A stretch of DNA of 5,735 nucleotides, taken from positions 2,699 to 8,433 of the forward strand of contig PKYU01000398.1 in the NCBI GenBank assembly GCA_003132765.1, read 5' to 3'. Shown here in pieces: positions 1 to 5,735 of this stretch. Origin of the DNA: Chitinophagaceae bacterium. Lineage in GTDB: Bacteria; Bacteroidota; Bacteroidia; Chitinophagales; Chitinophagaceae. Positions within the stretch are counted from its first letter, which is position 1; each line of letters starts with the position of its first letter. The notes below the pieces were generated by a model. It saw nothing but the letters and a program-made list of their open reading frames with translations, had not been told where the DNA came from and searched no databases. Position numbers and translations under genes: made by a program.

Positions 1-201
1 TGGCCTCTTAGGGCCAAATACTGGATCATTGACCTTGCTGATGATTATAGTTATGTTGTAGTAAGCCATCCCAATAAAAAATATTTATGGATCCCTTCAA
101 GAACACCAAAGATGAACGAGAAAACTTATGGGCAAATCGTTGCCCGGCTAAAAGAAAAGGAATTCGATTTATCCAAACTAAAATTAACACCCCAAATTTG
201 A
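1..201 (+). CDS. blc: Lipocalin family protein (Blc-like), C-terminal part only
   Basis: This is the last 66 codons of a gene whose start lies left of the window; the frame is open from base 1 and ends with TGA at 199-201. The translation contains 'AKYWIIDL' followed by 'YSYVVVSHP' and 'KYLWIPSRTP', the last beta strands of bacterial Blc-type lipocalins (E. coli Blc has 'DYLWILSRTP'). It then runs into the family's closing helix ('YGQIVARLKEKEFDLSKL'). Family knowledge: these are usually outer-membrane lipoproteins of about 175-180 residues that bind lysophospholipids or fatty acids in a beta-barrel cup and are linked to envelope stress. The signal peptide or lipobox and the first barrel strands are outside the window, so lipidation cannot be judged. 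The remaining C-terminus looks intact and of normal length. The next gene starts 151 bases downstream on the same strand and is a channel, so a shared envelope-stress role is possible but only inferred. Confidence 0.88.
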   Translation, partial: WPLRAKYWIIDLADDYSYVVVSHPNKKYLWIPSRTPKMNEKTYGQIVARLKEKEFDLSKLKLTPQI

Positions 202-229
202 AGTCTTCGGGGATGAAGGAGCAACGCAT

Positions 230-263
230 CTGATTTCGTTTTTTTTAATTTGATTCAAATCAG
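230..263. repeat. Small inverted repeats in the lipocalin-channel spacer
   Basis: CTGATTT at 230-236 is the exact reverse complement of AAATCAG at 257-263. Nested inside, ATTTGA (248-253) pairs with TCAAAT (255-260) around a single T. A run of T occupies 239-246 between the outer arms. The two pairings compete with each other. The element could be a weak transcription end after the lipocalin gene, or an operator for the downstream channel gene. It lacks the GC-rich stem followed by T tract of a classic intrinsic terminator. The rest of the 202-352 spacer shows nothing else I can support; a 16-codon ATG reading frame at 293-343 has no sign of being a gene. Confidence 0.3.
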
Positions 264-352
264 CGAATATTTCTTCTTTGGAAATACTTTACATGAAAAA
301 CAGGTTACAATCCTTTGCTTATTGTAATTTTATCCTTTACTGAATTGTTTAT

Positions 353-2701
353 ATGAAATTAATCGTTCTCGCAGGTCTGTTTATTTTTTCGTTTGTTACT
401 GTTTCAGCGCAGGTTAAAGATTCCTCGGGTTCCAGAAGGAGATCTTATGATTCCACCATGTTTGCCAGTGATGATACGCTAACCCGGAGTGATTACCTCT
501 TGAATTTTGAAAAGGTATATCAAAAGCTCAATAAGGGAAATTCCATGTCTCAGCCTTTGCCCGCCATTCTTGAGATGAACCAACAGATCGATGAACAGGA
601 TTAAGTACTAAACATTATAAAAGAGAGGCTTTCATCAAATGAACGCAGTCTGAATGTACGCAACCTCCTGATGTATTCCATCTTGCTGGACCAAATAAAA
701 TCTGATACAAAGGGTTATGCGGAAGATCTGAACCGGTATGACAGTGTCCTTGACGATACTAAAAAGCAAATCTTTGAGCTTAGAAAGGATACCGGGATAA
801 GACATGTTTTCAGAGATTCTGTATTACGGGCATCATTCAGACCGCAATTACAAAGGCTTCGTCAAAAGTGGAAGAGAGCTGACAGCCTTATAAAGTCAGT
901 CAATGTTCTTATTGACAATATCCTGGCAAGAACTTCAAATAATTTGTTAGCAATCAATGAGCTTAAGATGCAGGCAAGAGGACTTATTGAAACGATTGGT
1001 TCAAAGGCTTTCACCAAAGAAAGCAGATACCTTTGGGAATCAAGATCCTCACAAAGACCTCAATTATTTTCCGGTCAATTCAAAAAGAATCTTGATTCAG
1101 AAAGGAAAATTACCCTGTATTATTTCACCCATTCCCATTACCAGCTAAACCTGTTGGTTTTATGCGGTCTGGTATTTTTCCTTTGGGTGTTTTTTAATTT
1201 CAGAAGTCTTAAGAAATTCGGGAAATTGGCCACTTTACAACCATTTCAATTCTTATATATTAATGCACTTCCATTTCTTGCCTCACTATTATTTATATTA
1301 AATATCGCTCCGTTATTTGACCTGAATGCGCCTGTTATCTATATTGACACGATTGAATTTTCCCTGATGGTTGTATTAACTTTTTTATTTCTAAAACGCC
1401 ATTTACAAAAAAATTTTATCTCTGGATCATTTTTATAGCCTTTTTCCTTTTGTCTTTTTCAAGGTACCTCGGATTACCTTTTTACATAAACCGATGGCTT
1501 TGGTTCATTTTGAATAGTCTTTCTTTTTTGCTGGGAATATTTATTATATGTCGGTTTAATAAAAGATACAGGGAACAAAAAATCCTGTTTCTTACAGTCG
1601 GATTGTATTCCCTTTTTAATTTGATAGCTATGTTCTGCAATTTATTTGGCAGGGTTACCTTATCCCAGATTTTTAGCTCAACAGCTACCTATGCTGTCAT
1701 TCAAACGGTGGCCCTGATCGTTTTTACACAATCTGTAACAGAGGCTTTCATTTTACAGATTCAAAGCAGCCGAATTCGTAAGGGTTATCCTGAAAATTTT
1801 GAATTTGAAACTATAAAAAAAGGCATTTCAAAATTGGTTATTTTTTGTTCAGTCATAATATGGCTGGTTGGGGTTTGCCACCAACATCAATTTACTTGAT
1901 ATCATTACTTTTAAAATCACTTCTTTACTTTCTGAAACCCATGTGATAGGTAGTTTTAATTTTACTTATGGTGGCACCATATTATTCCTGGCGATAATCT
2001 GGATTGCTAATTTTCTGCAAAAATACGTTGCCTACTTTTTTGGAGATATTGGCGACGATGCCTCCTTTGATAATAAAAGCCATCGTTCCTGGTTATTGAT
2101 TACCCGGCTGGTATTGCTGGTAAGCGGATTTCTGCTGGCAATCGCCGCTTCAGGTTTCCCGGTTGACAGAATTACAGTAATACTGGGTGCATTGAGTGTG
2201 GGTATCGGCCTTGGTTTGCAAAGCATAGTCAACAATTTTGTATCTGGAATTATCCTAATATTTGACCGAACTATGCGGGTTGGAGATACGATTGAAATTG
2301 GTGATAAAAAAGGATTGGTAAAAGAAATAAGTGTACGCTCCAGCACATTACTTACTCCCGAAGGCGCCGAAGTAATTATTCCTAATGGAAATATTCTATC
2401 TCAAAACATTGTAAACTGGACGTTGAGCAACAGTAATATAAGAGTTGAATTACCTTTTTCCTTTGATAAAACAGAACTTTCAGAAGATGAAAGAAAGGGG
2501 ATAATTGAGATCATAAAATCATCTCCTTATGTGATGGCTCAAAAGAAACCGGAGATATTTATCAATACAATTACCTCGCAGGCAACCCAGCTGAAGATAT
2601 ATTTCTGGTAAAAGGAAGTATCTAAGAGTGAGAAAGCGCGCAGCGAAATTTATACATCAATTTGCAGATTTCTCGGAGATAAAGGATTAAAAATCTTATA
2701 A
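353..2701 (+). pseudogene. MscS-family mechanosensitive ion channel, disrupted by two stops and two frameshifts
   Basis: Joined conceptually, this gives a protein of about 782 codons, typical of the large MscK/YbiO-like members of the MscS superfamily, which open under membrane tension to release solutes. Residues 1-20 form a signal peptide (MKLIVLAGLF...SAQ). Residues from about 21 to 260 are a hydrophilic, Lys/Asp/Arg-rich, coiled-coil-like periplasmic region. From about residue 263 there are roughly eleven hydrophobic segments. The last is the MscS pore helix with 'GALSVGIGLGLQSIVNNF' near residues 612-629, followed by the beta domain 'VGDTIEIGDKKGLV' (643-656) and 'IIPNGNIL' (675-682), then a C-terminal alpha/beta domain ending at TAA 2699-2701. 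Four lesions break it: TAA at 602-604 (codon 84); a missing base in the A7 run at 1407-1413 (near codon 353); an extra G in the GGGG run at 1870-1873 (near codon 507), which restores the original frame; and TAA at 2609-2611 (codon 753). Sequence between lesions is well preserved, so the decay is recent or the lesions are sequencing errors. The start was chosen for its signal peptide. Confidence 0.88.
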
Positions 2702-2796
2702 TAACCGGGATGTTCCAATGGACGGGAATTACTTAAGAAAAATTAAAAGGGAAATTGCATATTACAGCAACCCCCTTTAAAACGAAAAACAAGATC

Positions 2797-3255
2797 TTAT
2801 TTCACATATTCTTTGTTGCCACTTTTATCGATGTAATACTTTCCGCCTCTCGGCCCTTGATAAATAGTCCTGCCTTTTGCATCAGTGCCTATAGCTTTGT
2901 CAGCAGTTTTTGCAGCTGTGGCTGGTGCTGCCTGTGTAGCTGGTTTAGCAATTGGTGCCGCTGCAGGAACTGCTTTTGTTTTTGGAGCTTTAACGGGTTT
3001 GGCTGTTGCCATAGGAGCCGCAGCAGGGGCAGCCGCAGCGGGGGCAGTTGCCTTTACTTTGTTAGCCTTTAACCTCATGTCAGGCGTTCCGTCTTTTTTT
3101 GTCCCTTTAGTTTGAACAGTTGTGGCAGGAGCTGCTGCTGTTGTTTTTGCCTTTTTTTCTTTTTTTGTTGTTTTAGTTGCAGTGGTAGTCGCTTGTGCAT
3201 GAACGAAACCTACTGTACCAAATAAGATCGCAATAGCAATAATAATTTTTTTCAT
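2797..3255 (-). CDS. Secreted Ala/Lys/Pro-rich protein with C-terminal PBCV-type basic adaptor-like domain
   Basis: A 152-residue protein. Residues 1-21 are a clear signal peptide (MKKIIIAIAILFG...VHAQ), so it should be exported to the periplasm or beyond. Residues 22-50 are Thr/Lys/Ala-rich. Residues 53-66 carry 'KKDGTPDMRLKANK', a motif I recall from other small exported Bacteroidota proteins. Residues 67-118 are low-complexity Ala/Pro/Lys, probably a flexible, strongly basic linker. Residues 123-152 form a compact Gly/Tyr-rich module with 'GRTIYQGPRGGKYYID' and a final 'GNKEYVK'. This matches my memory of the PBCV-specific basic adaptor domain first described in chlorella-virus proteins and also common in Bacteroidota; the match was not tested by a search. 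The function is unknown; the basic linker suggests binding to an anionic polymer or the cell wall, which is inference. The gene stands alone. It faces the broken channel gene across 95 bases that show no hairpin, and is divergent from the secreted-paralog pair. Confidence 0.82.
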   Translation of the reverse strand: MKKIIIAIAILFGTVGFVHAQATTTATKTTKKEKKAKTTAAAPATTVQTKGTKKDGTPDMRLKANKVKATAPAAAAPAAAPMATAKPVKAPKTKAVPAAAPIAKPATQAAPATAAKTADKAIGTDAKGRTIYQGPRGGKYYIDKSGNKEYVK

Positions 3256-3464
3256 AATTGTTTTTTATTTGAATGTAAGTTATAATGTCTGTTTACAAGT
3301 GATTGTCATTTTTGTGTCAAATAAGCCTTAGGATTAGCTTTAAACACCAGAATCGCTCAATATTGGAAAAGGGTATATTTGATTATAAGCGGTCAATTTT
3401 TATCATTTTCATTTCGCAGAGAATCAAAATCTTAGCCTAAAACAACCGTGATATTATTTTCCCC

Positions 3465-3508
3465 GATTCCAAAAGATGCAAACTTTATACTTTTTTGCGG
3501 AGGGAATC
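3465..3508. repeat. Nested inverted repeat in the divergent intergenic region
   Basis: GATTCC at 3465-3470 is complementary to GGAATC at 3503-3508. Inside it, GCAAA at 3478-3482 pairs with TTTGC at 3494-3498 around an 11-base loop. Together they can form a two-tier stem with an asymmetric internal loop. It lies far from both flanking starts and has no T tract, so it is not a classic terminator. It could belong to a long 5' leader or a small RNA, or be chance in AT-rich DNA. Only the complementarity is seen. Confidence 0.25.
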
Positions 3509-3613
3509 ATTTTCAAATACAATACGGTGAAAGTCATTCTTTTTTTGCTTAAAAAGGTCTATCTTCATTTTCTGCTTGTCTCACACACCACAAATTAGAC
3601 TTAAGAATAATTC

Positions 3614-3650
3614 TTTGATAGTAATAGTATAATGTTACAACGTACGTTAG
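3614..3650 (+). promoter_or_regulatory. Weak candidate Bacteroidota-type promoter for the secreted paralog pair
   Basis: TTTG at 3614-3617 could be the -33 element and TACGTTAG at 3643-3650 a -7 element, with one mismatch to the Bacteroidota consensus TAnnTTTG. The spacer is 25 bases, longer than usual. Transcription would start near 3657 and give a leader of about 30 bases before the ATG at 3686. This would exclude the upstream ATG at 3632 and so supports the signal-peptide start. Confidence 0.22.
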
Positions 3651-3685
3651 CTATTCATTTAACAGAAAACTTAAACCAGAATGAT

Positions 3686-4453
3686 ATGCAATTATTTAAG
3701 AAACTTATCTTACTGATTTTATTGGCCGGTCTTGTAAATAGCAGCACTGAGGCGCAATTTTTGAAAAAACTGAAGGATAAAGTAAATAGCGCACTAAATA
3801 AGGATAACAATAGTAGTAATAATTCAAATAAAAATACCCAGTCTAATTCTTCTTCGGGGCATCCTTCGAACACAAGAGGAGGTGGCCTAACCAATACTCC
3901 TCCACCTGATGTTTACCAGCAAATTACAGATGCAGAAAAATCACAGGCTTCAGGTAATTACAGCGATGCCCGCTATTCCTTGCAGCAGGCGTTGATGAGC
4001 ATTGAATTGCAGATAGGCCGCCAGATACTGCTCTCATTGCCCAATTCGGTAAACGGACTTCAAAAGGATACCATGCAGAATAGGGTTATGAGTACCCAAT
4101 GGGGGTGGAATAACTTAAGCATCCAAAGTGTATATAAAAAAGGAGACCAGCAATTAACTGTTACGATTGGGAACAGCGGCATTTATGCTGGTCTTGTAAA
4201 TATGTATTTCAATAGCGCTTACGTTCAAACCGAAAATAACGGAAAAGATCAGAATGCAAAACAGACCAAAGTAAAAGGTTATAAAGCAATAATAACTTAT
4301 GATCAATCCAGGGGGTATACACTGCTGGTTCCGATTGGCCAGTCATCCATGATTGCATGGGAGTGCGTAAACTTTGCCAGCGAGCAGGATGTAATGAATG
4401 CTGCAGATGCCTTTGATATTGACGGAATTAAAAAAATGCTTGGTGAAAAATAA
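3686..4453 (+). CDS. Secreted protein of unknown function, first of two tandem paralogs
   Basis: A 255-residue protein. I chose the ATG at 3686 rather than the in-frame ATG at 3632 because it places a good signal peptide at the N-terminus (MQLFKKLILLILLAG...TEAQ, residues 1-24). The extra 18 residues are hydrophilic and would bury that signal. Residues 25-38 form a short basic amphipathic stretch ('FLKKLKDKVNSALN'). Residues 39-74 are an Asn/Ser/Gly/Pro-rich linker, and the folded domain begins near 75. The domain opens with two predicted helices resembling a TPR hairpin ('GNYSDARYSLQQAL', 90-103), followed by 'QIGRQILLSLP', an aromatic 'WGW' (139-141), a strand 'LTVTIGNSG' (157-165), the motif 'KVKGYKA' (195-201), and a strand 'YTLLVPIGQSS'. 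The same motif order occurs in the next gene, 21 bases downstream, so they are very probably co-transcribed paralogs. I recall a similar layout in unnamed exported proteobacterial proteins, but cannot confirm it. No catalytic motif is visible; a binding or structural role in the periplasm is inference. Confidence 0.85.
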   Translation: MQLFKKLILLILLAGLVNSSTEAQFLKKLKDKVNSALNKDNNSSNNSNKNTQSNSSSGHPSNTRGGGLTNTPPPDVYQQITDAEKSQASGNYSDARYSLQQALMSIELQIGRQILLSLPNSVNGLQKDTMQNRVMSTQWGWNNLSIQSVYKKGDQQLTVTIGNSGIYAGLVNMYFNSAYVQTENNGKDQNAKQTKVKGYKAIITYDQSRGYTLLVPIGQSSMIAWECVNFASEQDVMNAADAFDIDGIKKMLGEK

Positions 4454-4474
4454 TGATCATCTTAAAAAATAATT

Positions 4475-5065
4475 ATGAAAAATCTAATTATAGCTGTACT
4501 TATAATGATTGCAACAGGAACTAATGCCCAGAACTTTACCGCAGATATTAACAGCGCTAAATCATCATATAGCGCCGGGAAACTTGAAGATGCCCATTTT
4601 TCATTATTACAAGCCATGCAGGAGGTAGACCTGATCATAGGTAACGAAGTGATGAAACAATTACCCGTTAAGATCGATGCGTACGCTTCCAATGCGGGTG
4701 ATGATAATGTAACTGCAAATGTCGGCTTCGTAGGCACTACGATACACCGTAGTTATGGCCCTGAAAAAAATATTGATCTTTCGATCATTGGTAATTCACC
4801 GCTTATAACTACTCTAAACGCTTTTTTGAGCACTCCACTGCTCGGCGGCATGATGAGCAATGGTAATAATAAAATTATCAAGGTGCAGGGTTATAAGGGT
4901 CAGCTAACCAAAGATGCTGCCGCTAATGGGCAAACGAATTATACGATACAGGTTCCTGTTGGAAGCTCTTTGATAACTTTTACGGCTAAAAATACAACTG
5001 ACTCTCAAATATTGACTTGGGCCAATACACTACCACTTCCACAAATTGCAAAGCTTATTCAATAG
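4475..5065 (+). CDS. Secreted protein of unknown function, second of two tandem paralogs
   Basis: A 196-residue protein starting at ATG 4475 with a signal peptide at residues 1-19 (MKNLIIAVLIMIATGTNAQ). It is a shorter relative of the preceding gene product and lacks that protein's Asn/Ser-rich linker, so the conserved domain starts almost directly after cleavage. Matching blocks in the same order are 'AGKLEDAHFSLLQAM' (34-48), 'IIGNEVMKQLP' (54-64), 'IHRSY' (90-94), 'IDLSIIGNSPLITTL' (100-114), 'KVQGYKG' (136-142), and 'YTIQVPVGSSLITF'. The 'NSPL' turn and 'GYK' motif are the most recognisable shared points. A helical N-terminal half and a beta-rich C-terminal half are predicted from the residue pattern. 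The gene follows its paralog by 21 bases, too short for an independent promoter to be likely, so a two-gene operon is inferred. It ends 18 bases before the stop of the opposite-strand aminotransferase, with no visible terminator hairpin between them. No enzyme motif or metal-binding cluster is seen, and I do not assign a function. Confidence 0.85.
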   Translation: MKNLIIAVLIMIATGTNAQNFTADINSAKSSYSAGKLEDAHFSLLQAMQEVDLIIGNEVMKQLPVKIDAYASNAGDDNVTANVGFVGTTIHRSYGPEKNIDLSIIGNSPLITTLNAFLSTPLLGGMMSNGNNKIIKVQGYKGQLTKDAAANGQTNYTIQVPVGSSLITFTAKNTTDSQILTWANTLPLPQIAKLIQ

Positions 5066-5083
5066 GTTTTGGTATAAATGATT

Positions 5084-5735
5084 TTAATGGCCGGCAATTA
5101 TTTCTTTTTCCTTTTTTAAAAACAGATCATATAGTTGATTAGTGATACCGCCATCATTCAAGGGTTTGGAAAAAACATCATCAATCTCCCTTACAGGAAT
5201 TAAGCGTTTTGTAGAACTGGTAATGAAAGCCTCAGTAGCATTGCTGATTTCTTTCATTGAAAGGTCCCTTTCCTCGACCACCATTCCATTAGAAATAGCA
5301 AGAGTCAACAGTATTTTCCTGGTAATGCCTTTCAAAATATTTCTACTTGGCGTAACGAGCTTTTTTTCATTTGTCACGATAAAGAAATTAGAACGCGGAC
5401 ATTCACTGACTATTCCGTTTTGATGGTATAAAACATCATCTGCGCCTCTTTCCATCACCCATGGATGCAGCCAGACAGCCACCAGATAATCTGTTGTTTT
5501 TATATGAGGCAACTGGCGTTGGTGAGAATAAGAAACCAATTTAATACCATTTTGGAATATCCTAACTGGCGGAGGTGTAATCGGTTGCTGTATTACTGTT
5601 AAGTTTGGATCAAGAATTTGATAGCCGTCCGGGGAAGGTCCTCCCGTAAGCAGTATTCTTATCCCTGAATCAGGAAGGTCATTTTTTTTGATCAGGGTCG
5701 CGATAATCTTTTTAAGTTTCTCGCCCGTTTCATTT
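5084..5735 (-). CDS. Aminotransferase class IV (PLP fold type IV), 5' end outside window
   Basis: The frame is open from the right edge to TAA at 5086-5084 and gives 216 residues. A full class IV enzyme is about 270-290 residues, so roughly the first 60 are missing. A TTG at 5539 is inside the gene and is not the start, because conserved sequence continues upstream ('GIRILLTGGPSPDGY'). The likely PLP-binding lysine is in 'HIKTTDYL' (visible residue 79, codon 5500-5498). The conserved Glu of 'SECPRSNFFIV' (visible residue 111) is expected to contact the PLP ring nitrogen, and 'GITRK' matches the phosphate-binding region. The family covers branched-chain aminotransferase, D-amino-acid aminotransferase and aminodeoxychorismate lyase (PabC). 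The length and 'GADDVLYHQNG' fit the Bacteroidota members annotated only as class IV aminotransferase, so I do not choose a substrate. All expected motifs in the visible part are present and the gene looks functional. It is convergent with the secreted paralogs and probably belongs to a transcript entering from the right. Confidence 0.9.
   Translation of the reverse strand, partial: NETGEKLKKIIATLIKKNDLPDSGIRILLTGGPSPDGYQILDPNLTVIQQPITPPPVRIFQNGIKLVSYSHQRQLPHIKTTDYLVAVWLHPWVMERGADDVLYHQNGIVSECPRSNFFIVTNEKKLVTPSRNILKGITRKILLTLAISNGMVVEERDLSMKEISNATEAFITSSTKRLIPVREIDDVFSKPLNDGGITNQLYDLFLKKEKEIIAGH

Larger units (their letters stand above)
3256..3685. other. Divergent intergenic region without a supported gene
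   Basis: About 430 bases separate the start of the minus-strand adaptor-like gene from the chosen start of the plus-strand secreted protein, so it should hold promoters for both. It is AT-rich with several T and A runs. I see no open frame with coding character, no tRNA and no recognisable riboswitch. Bases 3632-3685 form an in-frame extension of the downstream gene but precede its signal peptide and are treated as leader. A hairpin-capable inverted repeat (3465-3508) and a weak promoter candidate (3614-3650) are listed separately. Confidence 0.6.

Noticed and set aside
26..229. Minus-strand frame over the lipocalin end
   Set aside because: It overlaps convincing lipocalin sequence and its translation shows no recognisable motif.
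1450..1899. Independent small membrane-protein gene
   Set aside because: It has only a TTG start, lies in a continuous hydrophobic region, and joins smoothly to both neighbouring frames once one base is corrected at each end; it is the middle of the channel.
602..2611. Stop-codon reassignment or readthrough of TAA to explain the two internal stops
   Set aside because: The minus-strand adaptor-like gene, both secreted paralogs and the aminotransferase all end naturally at TAA, and the channel gene also has two frameshifts that recoding of TAA cannot explain.
2885..3115. Plus-strand Ala/Gly-rich hydrophobic frame
   Set aside because: It is the reverse-strand reading of the low-complexity Ala/Pro/Lys codons of the real minus-strand gene, which has a signal peptide and a conserved C-terminal module.
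3270..3320. Promoter for the minus-strand adaptor-like gene (TTGACA-like at 3320-3315, or TTG at 3298-3296 with TACATTCA at 3277-3270)
   Set aside because: The first has only a poor TGTAAA -10 match and is not the phylum's usual consensus; the second has two mismatches and would leave a leader of about eight bases.
3632..3685. Longer start (ATG 3632) for the first secreted paralog
   Set aside because: It adds 18 hydrophilic residues ahead of a clear signal peptide, and the paralog downstream starts directly with its signal peptide.
5066..5096. Bidirectional terminator between the convergent genes
   Set aside because: The only symmetry is the six-base palindrome GCCGGC near 5091-5096, inside the aminotransferase coding end, with no stable stem and T tract.

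Overview
The window looks like a chromosomal piece of a Bacteroidota genome, probably close to Chitinophagaceae or Sphingobacteriaceae. The evidence is moderately AT-rich DNA, signal peptides ending in the typical '(S/E/N/H)-x-A-Q' cleavage context, weak Shine-Dalgarno signals, and an aminotransferase class IV and a basic-adaptor-like protein of the kind common in that phylum. The genus assignment is inference.

Layout. Positions 1-201 hold the C-terminal end of a Blc-type lipocalin. Positions 353-2701 hold a large MscS-superfamily mechanosensitive channel of about 782 codons. Its reading frame is broken four times: two in-frame TAA codons and two single-base frameshifts at homopolymer runs that cancel each other. 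Convergent to it, 3255-2797 (minus) encodes a small secreted Ala/Lys/Pro-rich protein ending in a short Gly/Tyr-rich 'basic adaptor' domain. A roughly 430-base divergent intergenic region follows. It leads into two adjacent co-directional genes (3686-4453 and 4475-5065) that encode secreted proteins paralogous to each other and of unknown function. They face, tail to tail across 18 bases, a PLP-dependent aminotransferase class IV gene (5735-5084, minus) that runs off the right edge.

Most of the products are predicted to act in the cell envelope: lipocalin, channel and three exported proteins. Only the two paralogs look like an operon. No mobile element, CRISPR array, tRNA or rRNA is visible. 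The two observations most worth attention are the multiply broken but otherwise well preserved channel gene (true pseudogene versus assembly artefact) and the tandem secreted paralog pair. I see no clear evidence for a complete new defence or secretion system.
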